A stretch of DNA of 64,000 nucleotides from Prorocentrum cordatum (taxonomy: Eukaryota > Sar > Dinophyceae > Prorocentrales > Prorocentraceae), in assembly GCA_963575745.1 (NCBI GenBank), contig CAUYUJ010017971.1:95069-159068 (forward strand), read 5' to 3'. How positions within the stretch are numbered: the first letter of the stretch is position 1; each line of letters starts with the position of its first letter. The notes under the pieces are model-generated. The model was not told the origin of the DNA and ran no database searches. It saw nothing but the letters and a program-made list of their open reading frames with translations. Of this stretch, positions 30,642-39,831 are shown in pieces. The translations under genes were made by a program, and so were the position numbers.

Positions 30642-30729
30642 AGGATTCCTCGGAACTCGACTTTGCTCCCGCCGACGGCGTCTGGAGGATTCCTCGGAAC
30701 TCGACTTTGCTCCCGCCGACGGCGTCTGG
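30642..30729. repeat. Perfect 44-bp tandem duplication
   Basis: Units begin at 30,642 and 30,686 with AGGATTCCTCGGAACTCG and are identical over 44 bases, so the duplication is recent. The flanks, 30,441-30,641 and 30,730-31,030, hold no recognised gene. Confidence 0.95.
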
Positions 30730-31069
30730 TCACCTGTAAAGTACATACTAAAAGTATTGCGCGGCGGCGGCAGCGGCAAAAGAGAGGATGCGGAGAGGAG
30801 CATATTTATTCAAAGGCGAGCAAAAATGAAAGTCAATGCTTGCCCCCGCTCCCCGCCACACCGAGCTAGGAGGTTACTGGACCAGATCCGAGAGGGCGGG
30901 CGCCTTCCTGAAAAGCTGCGACAGTCGAGCCCTGGCTGCCGACCCCAGGCGGGCCCCCCTCAACCCCCCAGCGTGCAAGTGAGATCGTAATAAACAGCGA
31001 TAGAGACGAGCTGAGGCAGCGGCAGAGGCAGGAACGGGGCGAAGCAGCGACGGGCGAGGCCGAGACAAG

Positions 31070-31215
31070 AGACAAACGAGGGAGGAAGCCGAGGAAGAAG
31101 GGAGGAAGCCGAGGAAGCCGAGGAAGAAGGAGGAGGAGGAGGAGGTGCGAGAAGGGAGGGGGGAAGAGACTGAGGAGGTGGGGAGGAGGAGGAGGAGGAG
31201 GAGGAGGAGGAGCAG
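31070..31215. repeat. GAGGAAGCC and GGA repeat
   Basis: GGAGGAAGCCGAGGAAGAAG is repeated about three times (31,080-31,130), then GGA to 31,215. Confidence 0.85.
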
Positions 31216-32104
31216 GAGGAGGAGGCGGGGGGCCTGCTGGAGTGGTTGCGCCAAGCGCGCGAGACCTAGCCTAACCTATGCCCTGTGGCTGAACGGCTTG
31301 CTGGGTTGCGTGCTTAGCAGTGGCTTGCCGGTGGTGGCGGCGCCGAATCTGGTGGCACCAGAGATGGCAATGCTATGCGTAACTGCACAATTTGTCCTTG
31401 AGCTTGTAAGTAGGCACACTGTGAGGAGCAAGCGAAGGAATTCACACTGGACTGAGCTTATCGGCATCTCTCATACTGATATGGATTGTCTAAATACGCC
31501 CTCCACCGCAATGTTGCTTTATCGAGTTCGAAATATCTTACGCATGCAGATGATATTAATTATTTTCGCTGCACATGAAGATGAGTGTTTGGCTACTCCT
31601 CCTGGTGTACATGGCGGTCGGACCGAAAAAACATGCGCGCCCGTTTATGGTAGCATGCGCTGTTCTGGCGCGAGCGCTCGCCTGCAACGCTATAACCATA
31701 TGGATCGACATCGGTGCGCATAACTTCGTCCTCGTCGGCGACGCAAGATACCATCTCGTCATTGCCCTCGCCAGAGTTGTCGTTCTAGCAAATGTGCCGA
31801 TGAATCGTGTACGGTGACGGTGCCGAGGTACTTGACCCACTGCTCGGCCCACTAACGCTGTAACAGCGTCGAGCCCTAGCTGACAAACGCCTGGGTAACC
31901 CAAGATGGTGGGTGGGCGCGGCTGCGGTGATGCTGCCGAATCACCCTTGGAACTACCAGCGTGGCAAGTCGCGAAGACTCGATGGGCCCCTGGGTACTCG
32001 AGGTGCCCCCGGGTGAATCAGATTGCTGGATTCTGCTCGATGGGGACTCGACACGCCAGCAATTACATCCAGGCTGCTTGCTCCGGTTGCAGTTGGATGT
32101 GTGT
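31216..32104. other. Complex sequence, no gene recognised
   Basis: Least repetitive stretch in this part, with less extreme GC. A + frame of 80 residues at 31,575-31,817 begins MKMSVWLLLLVYMAVG, formally signal-peptide-like. It has no homology I recognise and competes with open frames on the other strand. Not called as a gene. Confidence 0.4.
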
Positions 32105-32310
32105 ACAGATCAGCGCTTAGCTGCCCCGATACGCAACACGCGACACGTTGCGTATTGATACGGAGCTCAACACGTGGACTGAAGACGTAGGTCCGACGCG
32201 ATGCGTTCGCAGAATGTGGGCCAATACGTGGACCCAACACGCAACGTATTGACACGAACGTCTTGAACACGGGACGCATTGCGTTTCAAAACGGGCGTAT
32301 CGAGTCAACT
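32105..32310. repeat. Degenerate ACACGCAACGTATTGA repeat
   Basis: Words CAACACGCGACACGTTGCG, AACACGTGGAC, CAATACGTGGACC and AACACGCAACGTATTGACAC recur, several in inverted orientation (TTGCGTATTGATACG), so short hairpins are possible. Confidence 0.6.
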
Positions 32311-32325
32311 AATGCGGGACGGGTA

Positions 32326-32505
32326 AATGGCCACAGCCACTGCTTCTTGTTTGCACCGCCTTCCAGCCGGCCGAAAAAGAAGCAGTGGTTGTGGTCATTT
32401 CCCTGGTGCCAAGCTTAAAGAAAATGACCACAACCACTGCTTTGTTTCTGCTGGCTGGAAGGCGGCAACAAAAGAAAAGCAGTGGCTGTGGTCGTTTTCA
32501 CGTCC
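32326..32505. repeat. Foldback cluster of ACCACAACCACTGCTT
   Basis: The word CCACAGCCACTGCTT or CCACAACCACTGCTT occurs four times in alternating orientation (about 32,329, 32,372 complement, 32,424, 32,474 complement). CCGCCTTCCAGCC at 32,359-32,371 has its complement GGCTGGAAGGCGG at 32,453-32,465. The segment can form nested hairpins. Non-coding. Confidence 0.8.
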
Positions 32506-32691
32506 CGCAACTAAGGATCAGCGCACTCCAGCGTACTCCTCCCCACGAAACCAACACTTGGGCGACGTCTTGGTTCGCGCACGGCGACATCCGCAGGGGC
32601 CTGCGCAGGCCACAGCGCACGGAGGAACCGAGGGAGGCGCGCAGAGGGCGAGGACGAGGAGAAACGCATTTGGAGGGAGGAAAAGGAAAAA

Positions 32692-32800
32692 GGTGGGGAG
32701 GAGGAGGAGGAGGAGGAGGAGGAGGAGGAGGAGGAGGAGGAGCAGGATGAGGAGGAGGTAGGAGGAGGCAGGAGGAGGCAGGGGGAGGAGGGCGCCAGGA
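32692..32800. repeat. GGA tract
   Basis: GGA triplets with GCAGGATGA and TAGGAGGCAGGAGGCAGG variants. The following 32,800-33,097 is complex DNA without a recognised gene. Confidence 0.9.
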
Positions 32801-33097
32801 GGAGTATCGCTGGGGAGCATCGCGGTGAAACGAGTCACCAGGAGGCGCAGGCGTCCCGAAGATCTCGCGGCCGAATGTCGCCGCACGGACCAACCCCGTG
32901 GCAGACTCGAAACGGCGAAGCCTTTGGCCCTCATTGACCGCCTCTGTGTGGTCGGATGCCTTCCGATCCACGGTCACGGCCAAGAAGTGCCCAAGCCCTG
33001 CTCGCATTGCTGGTGTCTCGGCACCAGCCCCTCCCATGTGCAATCCCAGCACTGTAGTTGAGGCACGGGCCACATCCCCCCAACGTTTTGAAGACAT

Positions 33098-33286
33098 TCC
33101 TGGAGGCCTCGCGCGGCAACTTGAGACCCGATGTACGTCGGATCGTCAGATTTACGTCGGGCTCACGTCGGGAATTACGTCGGACTGACGCCGGAGCATC
33201 GCCGCGCGAGCGTCGATCCATAGCTTACGGAGCTGACGTGTGGACTAGATAATACAGCTATTACGCGCCGCGCGAGGCCTCCAGGA
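33098..33286. mobile_element. Short inverted-repeat element with TACGTCGG core
   Basis: A perfect 20-bp inverted repeat at 33,098-33,117 (TCCTGGAGGCCTCGCGCGG plus C) and 33,267-33,286 bounds 149 bases. Weaker symmetry extends outward (GAAGACAT against ATGTTCCTC). Inside, TACGTCGG or CACGTCGGG occurs about five times at roughly 17-base spacing (33,130-33,195). It looks like a small non-autonomous transposon or foldback; no target duplication could be defined. Confidence 0.65.
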
Positions 33287-33509
33287 TGTTCCTCATAACC
33301 AACGGCGTGGATCTTCTGCAGATGCGCCACATCGCAAGCCTGCTGTGCACGCCTGCGCCCTCCTCGCGCGGGCCGATCGCGCCGCTGCAGCCGATGCCAA
33401 ACCGCATGCCTTCTCACACGAGCCACCATCGGCAATTGAATACCTGCTGCCACGGCCTGTTTTATCGCATGTTCGCCAATGCCTGCCTGTGCTTTTGTTT
33501 CATGCGCAC

Positions 33510-33621
33510 TTTTGAGCCTCCTTCGCCCGAGCTCGCCCCAACGCTGCAGCGGATCGCGTCCGCTGCCAAAGGCCCTCCGCTGGCTTCGACGGTGAGCCCA
33601 GCACTGTTTTATATATATATG

Positions 33622-33665
<44 letters not shown>

Positions 33666-34500
33666 GTATTATGTTGTTTTACCTTTTTGGGGGGGCAGCA
33701 CTGCAGCTGTCGACTTTGGGCCGCGCCCTTCCTCCAATCCTGCTGCCACTGCCTGCCCTTCTCGCACGCCGTGGCGCCAGCTGCTGTAGCTGATGACGTC
33801 AGGCTCCAGACCAACCCCTTTTGACAGTTTTTTGTTTATTATGTTGAATTATTTTTTTCACAAGAGAAAATGACTGAAAATGGTAGGTGTCTCCTTCGCT
33901 GACAGCTCGCCTTCATGTCCCGTCCCCAACGCTGCAGCTGATCGCGTCCGCTGTCATGGCGCTCCGCTGCCTTCGACGACGGGCCCAGCACTGCCGCTGA
34001 TGGCGTGGGGCTCGCGGCCTTCCTGCCACGGCCTGGTATCCCCGCACGCCCTCGAATTTCTCGCACGAGCTGATCCCAGCGTTGTGAACGATGATGTTGA
34101 CTCGTGGATGTGTCTCGCACGACCACATGCAGCAACAGAGCCTGCTGCCACTGCCTGCCTTTTCGCGCGACCCGATCCTCACACTGGAGCTCAGAGCCCG
34201 TCCCACGAGCACCTTCTCGCACCAGCGAGTCCCCGCACTGTAGCTGAGATGTGTCTCGCGCGTCCAAGTTTCAGCAGCTGCGTCCGCTGCCACTGGTTGC
34301 CTTCTCGCGCTAGCTGATCCCGGCGCTGTAGCAGAGACGAGTCTCTCATCCTAGACCGCGCAGCAACGCCCTTCTCGCACGCACCGACCCCAGCGCTGTA
34401 GCTGATGACATCGGGCTCTAGCTTCGCCTTCCACAACTCATTGGGTAGCGACAGAGCCTGTTGCCGCTGCTCGCCCTTCTCCCACCCGGTGCCAGATGCT
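33510..34500 (-). pseudogene. Decayed PPR array
   Basis: The minus strand holds several pentatricopeptide units in different frames. The best is GEQRQQALSLPNELWKAK with KLEPDVISYSAGVGACEKG (about 34,380-34,490), close to the dinoflagellate PPR consensus. Others are TWTRETHLSYSAG..CEK (about 34,215-34,265), PRVNIIVHNAGISSCEK (about 34,060-34,110), AMTADAISCSVGDG (about 33,915-33,960) and ATACEKGRQWQQ (about 33,745-33,780). PPR proteins are organelle RNA-binding factors. Frame changes between nearly every unit, and a TA microsatellite at 33,607-33,662 inside the array, show a pseudogene or an exon set too decayed to join. No spliced-leader relic was found upstream. Region 34,500-35,080 shows no further motif. 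Confidence 0.7.
33607..33662. repeat. TA dinucleotide microsatellite
   Basis: TATATATA run with GTATT interruption, inside the decayed PPR array. Confidence 0.97.
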
Positions 34501-35089
34501 GCCACTGCACGCCTTTTCGCCAGAACGGATTCCAGATTTTTAGCTGACGACCCTTTCCTGCTTCCGCCTTCTCGCACACACGTGCTGCCACTGCCCGCCT
34601 TTATTTCAAGCAGCGACGTTTGCCTATGGTTGTTCCTGGACGTTGTGCTCCTATCGTTTCTGCAGATGGCTTGTGGCTCGTGTTTCGGCGCCGGCGCAGC
34701 CTGGTCGTCGCTTGTGTAGCTGATGCCGTTGGGCTCCGCTGGATTTGTCTCTGTTGCCTGCCCGTGCACGCTATTACTCAGCCGCTCCCAGAGCTGCTCA
34801 AGGCTGCCGCGGAGAGTGCACGGGGCGCGAATTCCTAAGAATAGGCATTCGGACGTGAGGGTGCATCTGGAGGTAGCGAGATGACGGGGCAAGGGTGCGG
34901 GAACGGGAGGGCGCGAGGGAGCGGAGAAAGAGGAAGTGGCCATCAAACGGCTGCGACCCTTGTGGCTGGCCTGGTGGTCTCAGCGTCGTAGCCGAGCGGG
35001 GCCGCCACTTACCTGATGGGCTCTCGATGGCAGTGCCACTCCCGAGTTGGCCATCGAAACTCGAGCCCCCTGCGAGGAATGGCTGGACG

Positions 35090-35275
35090 CCAGGAGGAGG
35101 ACAACGATGCGGAGGAGGAGGATCAATTCAAGGGGAGAGAAGAAGGAGAAGGAGGAAGAGGAGGATCAGTGGAAGGGGGGAGGAGGAGGAAGAGGAGGAG
35201 GAGGAGGAGGAGGAGACAAAGAAAGAGGAGGAGGACACAGAGCAGGACGAGAAGGAGGAGGAGGAGGAGGATGAG
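35090..35275. repeat. GGA/GAAGAA tract
   Basis: Purine-rich, with AACAACGATGC and CAATTCAAG interruptions. Ends just before a family C header. Confidence 0.9.
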
Positions 35276-35280
35276 GAGCC

Positions 35281-35973
35281 CTGACAAATAACTCCCCCCC
35301 GTCGCACCCCCGGACGTGTCGGTAGGGCGGACCAGGCGTTTCGCCCGAGACCCCCTCACCATTTATGATCCTGGAGCTCAATCTCTGCAACAACAGCTTC
35401 ATGGATGGAGGGCGGGCCGTTTGCAAAACGTGGCTCTCGTCTAAGCGCCGCGCACATTATTTATCTGCAGGGCGAGAGCGAACCTCTTCCGCTGAAAGCT
35501 AAGCGGGACGCGCACAGCTTTGATTAGCAGACAGCGCCGCGCACATTCGTCTTCAGAGTTCGCACAAGCTTCACGCATGGAGGGCGGGTCGTTCCCGAAC
35601 TGCTTTTCTCGCCTTAGCAGCGCGCACACTCGTCTCAAACGTTCACAACAGCTTCACTGACAAAGGGCAATCATTCGTGCGAAGCTTGGCTCTCGTCTTA
35701 GCGCCGCGTTCATTCGTTTTGAAGTTTTTGAAAATAAGCGACCGTCTCCAGGATTCGCATGGTCGAAGCCCGCAGGGATGGTGTTGTGGTTTGATTTAGG
35801 CGTGTCATAACGCAACAGTCATGTTGATTCGCGGCGTTGAAGTCCCATGGGTAGTGTTCTTGCACGGTTTAGGTGTGTCAAGACGCAACAGTCACGTTGA
35901 CTCGCGACGCGGAAGTCCCAAGAATGGTGCTTTGGCAAGGTTGAGGATTCGCAAACGTTTGTTTTCAAATGGT
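35281..35973 (+). repeat. Composite repeat family C, copy 3
   Basis: Header CAAATAACTCC..CGTCGCACCCC with CATTTATGATCCTGGAG (35,281-35,400). Array A units (35,400-35,735), within which module E sits at 35,455-35,530. Array B units with GTTGTGGTTTGATTTAGGCG and GACGCAACAGTCACGTTGA (35,745-35,965). The usual tail is missing; array B passes through CAAATGGTCATCC into CCT. Confidence 0.8.
35455..35530 (+). repeat. Module E, copy 1
   Basis: GCGAGAGCGAACCTCTTCC, GAAAGCTAAGCGGG and CGCGCACAGCTTTGATTAG; the same order recurs near 53.46 and 54.06 kb. Non-coding, about 70 bp. Confidence 0.8.
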
Positions 35974-36060
35974 CATCCTCTTCCTCCTCCCCCTCATTCT
36001 CCTCCTCCTCCTCCTCTTCGTCCTCCTCCGCATCCTCCTTCCTCCTTCTTCTCCGTTTCT
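35974..36060. repeat. CCT tract joining family C copies 3 and 4
   Basis: CTTCCTCCTCCCCCTC and CCT triplets between two head-to-tail family C elements. Confidence 0.85.
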
Positions 36061-36065
36061 TTTCC

Positions 36066-36862
36066 TTGTGACTAACGCCTCCCTGTCGCACCCAGAAACC
36101 AATCGGAACAACGGGCAGGGCGTTTCGCTTGAGACCTTATAGACACAATCACTTTCAAATGTGGCTCTCCCCTTGGCGCCGCGCGCATCCGCTTCAAAAA
36201 ATGCAAAAGCTTCACGACTTGAGGACAAATCTTTTTCAAGAGGTGGCTCTCGCCTTAGCGCCGCGCGCATCTGCCTTAAAAAATGCAAGACTTGCACCGA
36301 TTGTGGACACGTCGTTCTCAAATGTGGCTCTCGCCTTGGCGCCGCGAACATTCGTCTGAAAACATTGCAAGGGCTTGACGGATGGAGGGCGGGTCGTTTT
36401 CAGAATGTGGCTCTCGCCTGAGCAACGCGCACATTCGTCTTAACATGTTGCAACAAATTCGCGGATGGAGGGAGGCTTCTTTTCAAAATATGGTTCCCGC
36501 CTCAGCGCCGCGCACATTCGCTTGAAGAGTTCATAACAGCTTCAAGGGTTATCATGGTTAACGCCCCAGAGACGGTGAGTTGGCACGATGTCGTACTGTC
36601 AGAGCGCAATAGTTAGGTTGATTCGTGGCGTATGGCGTTCTGGCACGATTCGGGAACGTCAACACGCAACAGTAACGGTGACTCGCGGCGCTGAAGTCCA
36701 AGGAATGATGTTCTGACACGGTTCACAAGTTTCAAAAAGATGTTTTCCAGCGGGGCATTCTTTCGGTGAGTAACCATCCTTAGACTGGCAAATAACAAAC
36801 ATGATGTTGGAAGGAGGGTTTAGCGCAGCATCGTGGATGAGTCTTGTGTTTGCACTGTTGAT
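36066..36862 (+). repeat. Composite repeat family C, copy 4 (complete)
   Basis: Header TGACTAACGCCTCCCTGTCGC (first 20 bases shown in part) with GGCAGGGCGTTTCGCTTGAG. Array A with at least five units to about 36,545, the cleanest in the window (GTGGCTCTCGCC.TGGCGCCGCG.ACATTCG). Array B with GGCGTTCTGGCACGATTCGG and ACGCAACAGTAACGGTGA to about 36,735. Tail GGAAGGAGGGTTTAGCGCAGC, GTGTTTGCACTG, fused to CCT from about 36,863. Confidence 0.8.
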
Positions 36863-37045
36863 CCTCCTCCTCCTCGTCCTCCTCCTCCTCCTATCCCTCC
36901 TATTCTTCCTCCTCCTCCTCCTCCTCCCCCTCCTCCTCTCCTCCTCCTCCTCCTCTCCTCCTCCTCCGCCTCCTCCTCCTCCTCTCCTCCTCCTCCTCCT
37001 CCTCCTCCTCCTCCTCCTCCTCCTCCTCCTCCTCCTCCTCCCCCT
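36863..37045. repeat. CCT tract at the 3' end of family C copy 4
   Basis: CCT with CGT, CTAT and CTT interruptions early on, pure later. Confidence 0.95.
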
Positions 37046-37263
37046 CCTCCACAATTACTCAATATGAATACTACTCTCCTCCTTCCCCTGGTGACGGGTT
37101 GGGAGTGTTTCCCCCCCCCCCGCGTACTGTTTTTCCCAACCATCATGTGGTGTTGGGTCCTCGTTTTGAAGAGACAGCGCCCCGCGTCCCACCTCCTCTC
37201 CTCCTCCTCCCCCTCCTCGCCCTCCTCCCTCCTCCCCCTCCTTGCCTCTGCTCTCGGCACACC

Positions 37264-37520
37264 CCTCACACGCTTCGTAGCCCCATAGGGAGCTCCACCG
37301 AAGGTCCCAGTGGCACAGCCCGCATGCGGTTCCCCCACCCAGGGCAGCGTTTCGTAGCCCCATAGGGAGCTCCACCGAAGGTCCCAGTGGCACAGCCCGC
37401 ATGCGGTTCCCCATAGGGAGCTCCACCGAAGGTCCCAGTGGCGCAGTTCGCATGCGTCCCCCCCACCCAGTACAGCGTTTCGTGGCCCCATACGGGGCTC
37501 CCCCGAATGCGATACCCACA
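37264..37520. repeat. Tandem repeat, TTCGTAGCCCCATAGGGAG unit
   Basis: CCCCATAGGGAGCTCCACCG, AAGGTCCCAGTGGCACAGCC, GCATGCGGTTCCCC units begin near 37,274, 37,354 and 37,409, with a diverged fourth near 37,470. The third unit is shortened (about 56 instead of 80 bp). Confidence 0.9.
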
Positions 37521-37639
37521 ACTGCATATGGTTGGGTCCTTCGCCAGGCTAATTTTACACACGGGATTCCCCGGAGTTGGGTTTTCGCCTGCATTTGTTT
37601 CAAAATGCTGCTTTCGCTGAGGCGCCGACCTCATTTTCG

Positions 37640-37800
37640 GGCCCCGCTCGTTCCGAATCGTGCTCCCGCTGCAGCGCTGGCCTCATTTCCGTGCTTCCGC
37701 TCGTTCCGAATCGTGCTCCCGCTGCAGCGCTGGCATCATTTCCGCGCTTCCGCTCGTTCCGAATCGTGCTCCCGCTGCAGCGCTGGCGTCATTTCCCGTG
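37640..37800 (+). repeat. 57-bp tandem array, GCTGCAGCGCTGGC unit
   Basis: CGCTCGTTCCGAATCGTGC, TCCCGCTGCAGCGCTGGC, TCATTTCC repeats near 37,645, 37,700 and 37,757 with high identity. The same family lies in reverse orientation at 55.87-56.17 kb, and a weaker relative at 57.44-57.59 kb. Confidence 0.9.
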
Positions 37801-38097
37801 CCATGCCACGGCATGCAATGCAATGCTAGGTTGCGTTCCGCTGCGCGATGCCATGCCTTCAGCTGAAGCTGTGATATGCAGTGCTTAAGTGCCACGTCGT
37901 GCTATGCCATGCTACGCTTTGATCTTCAACGCCATGCTATGCAATGTTATGTTCGGGGCCGCTGTGCGATGCCATGCTTTGCGTTGCAAAGCTTTGTGAT
38001 GCAATTCTTCACTACGCCACGCCACGCCATGCTGTGACATACTACGCTTTGCGGTGCTCTTCTACGCCATGCCATGCCGTGCTCTACAATGCATCGC
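37801..38097. repeat. ATGCCATGC-type degenerate repeat
   Basis: Short units such as GCTATGCCATGC, GCAATGCAATGC, GTTGCAAAGC and CACGCCACGCC. Related in style to the decamer satellite at 2.2-2.98 kb and to the reverse-orientation array at 55.39-55.53 kb. Confidence 0.8.
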
Positions 38098-38222
38098 GTA
38101 CCCTTTCGGGATCATTGCCCTGCTCGACATCCGACTGTGCGAGTAGAGAGGGGATCTACGCCATGGTAAGGGATGGGAGGGAGGGGTAGGATGTCAGATA
38201 TGACGCGAGCGCACCTGGCTTG
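38098..38222 (+). repeat. Dispersed repeat family M, copy 2 (inverted relative to the others)
   Basis: Carries CCTTTCGGGATCATTGCCC, CTCGACATCCGACTGTGCGA, TACGCCATGGTAAGGG and GATGTCAGATATGACGCGAG, the complement of copies 1 and 3. Follows the 57-bp and ATGCC arrays in mirror order to 55.2-56.2 kb. Confidence 0.9.
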
Positions 38223-38590
38223 TCCTCCTCCCCCTCCCCCTCCCCCTCATGCCCTCATCCTCCTCCTCCTCCTCCTCCTCCTCCTCCTCCTCCTCCTCCT
38301 CCTCCTCTTCTTCTTCTTATGATTATTATTATTATTCTTCCTCCTCCTCCTCCTCCTCCTCCTCCTCCTCCTCCTCCCCCTCCTCCCCCTCCTCCTCCTC
38401 CTCCTCCTCCTCCTCCTCCTCCTCCTCCTCCTCCTTCCTCCTCTCCTCCTCCCTCCTCCTCCTCCTCCTCCTCCTCCTCCTCCCCCTCCTGCTCCTCCTC
38501 CTCCTCCTCCTGCTCACCCTCCTCCGTCTCCTCCTCTTCCTCCTCCTTCTCCACCTCCGCCTCCTCTCCCTCCGTCCTCTCGCTCCCCCC
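38223..38590. repeat. CCT tract with CTT/ATT patch
   Basis: Mostly perfect CCT. A CTTCTTCTTATGATTATTATT interruption (38,305-38,340) contains the only non-pyrimidine patch. Confidence 0.97.
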
Positions 38591-38609
38591 TCGTCCCCCT
38601 CCTTTTCCT

Positions 38610-38722
38610 CCCTCCCCAACTGCGCGCCTCCGCGGAGGCGGGTCCTCGTTGGGCGCGCCCGGATTCGCGCCAGCGGCCAGGAGCAGTTCGCCCACCTCGG
38701 CGCAGAGGAGCTGGGCAGGAGG
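38610..38722 (-). pseudogene. Partial ankyrin-repeat module, exon-like
   Basis: The minus strand reads LLCAEVGELLLAAGANPGAP followed by NED, which is the second helix and GAdpn turn of an ankyrin repeat. It is preceded on its own strand by CCTCCTGCCCAG, compatible with a splice acceptor. CCT lies on one side and GGA on the other. No first helix is present, so an upstream exon would be needed to complete the repeat. Known role of the fold is protein binding. Relic or exon cannot be decided from this window. Confidence 0.6.
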
Positions 38723-38814
38723 GAAAGGGGGACAAAAAAAAACAAACAAAAAAACATGGGGAGGAAGGGGGAGGAAACGAGGGGAAAAAATGGGAAGGAA
38801 GGGGGAGAAAACGA

Positions 38815-38998
38815 GGGGAAGAGGAGGAGTTGGAGGAGGAGGAGGAGGAGGAGGACGGACGAGGAGGAGGAAGAGGAGGAGGAGGAGGAGGAGGAGGAAA
38901 AAGAGGAGGGAGGAGGAGGAGGAGGAGGAGGAGGAGGAGGAGGAGGAGGCAAAAGAGGAGAGGGAGGAGGCGAAGGAGGAGGAGGCGGGAGGCAGGCC
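38815..38998. repeat. GGA tract
   Basis: GGA with GACGGACGA and AAAAAGA interruptions. Preceded by two near-copies of GGGGAGGAAGGGGGAG..AACGAGGGGAA (38,756-38,820). Confidence 0.95.
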
Positions 38999-39154
38999 AG
39001 CAGCTGAAAGGCAAGCCTAGGGCACCACCACTCGGGTGCTCCGGCGGCGTGTCCACGGGGCGCCGTCACGCTCTTTCCACGCGGCGGGCGCCAGGGGTGG
39101 CCGGGCACCAGCGCGGGCGGGTGCTGGCGCGCCCGAGGCGGGAGGAAAGGGGGA

Positions 39155-39405
39155 CGACGATGGAGGAGGAGGAGGAGGAGGAGGAGGAGGAGGAGGGAGG
39201 AGGGGGAGGAGGAGGAGGAGGGGGGAGGAGGAGGGGGAGGAGGAGGGGAGGGGGAGAGGAGGAGGGGGAGGAAGAGGAGGAGGGGGAGGAAGGAGGAGGA
39301 GGAGGAGGGAGAGGAGGAGGAGGAGGAGGAGGACGACGAGGAGGAGGAGGAGGAGGACGAGGAGAAGGAGGAGGAGGAGGAGGAGGAGGAGGACGAGGAG
39401 GACGA
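39155..39405. repeat. GGA/GGGGGA tract
   Basis: Polypurine on + with GACGACGA islands; reads poly-Glu, Gly or Arg on + and poly-Pro, Ser or Leu on -. Confidence 0.95.
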
Positions 39406-39771
39406 TTTCTGACAACGTCGACAGGTGAACGCACGGCAGCACCCCCAGAGAGAATGGGTGCTGCCGCTCAAAGGCTTTGACCCTTCTGAAGATGCGCACT
39501 GGGCACCTGTATAAGCCCGGCGCCACCCAAGAAGAGGCACTATGGCGGGATGGCGTATGGCCCATCCAGAGTCCGCCTCGCGGAGTGGGGGGACACTCCA
39601 ATCCGCCGCGAGATGCAAGAAACTGACTGGTGGACGAGCCAGCAGCCACCCTACGGAGGAGAGCTTGCGAACAGCCAACGCAAGCATTCGCCACAGGCAC
39701 AACCCCAGGCGGCCATCCGTCGCCCGAGATTGGCGCGGCCAGACCCCGATCCACCGAACGCCTGCGCTCTC

Positions 39772-39772
<1 letters not shown>
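39406..39772. other. Complex sequence, no gene recognised
   Basis: Frames on both strands are open through the adjacent CTG run but show no family motif. Confidence 0.45.

Positions 39773-39831
<59 letters not shown>
39773..39831. repeat. CTG triplet run, about 19 units
   Basis: Perfect TGC/CTG repeat, unlike the CCT/ATC/GGA types elsewhere. Reads poly-Leu, poly-Cys or poly-Ala on +. Confidence 0.98.

Noticed and set aside
31575-31817. 80-residue + frame with a signal-peptide-like start
   Set aside because: No homology, competing frames on the other strand and no splice or polyadenylation context.
35400-36545. Regularly spaced similar repeats resembling a CRISPR array
   Set aside because: The 80-bp units are tandem with no unique spacers, the sequence is eukaryotic, and no cas genes exist.
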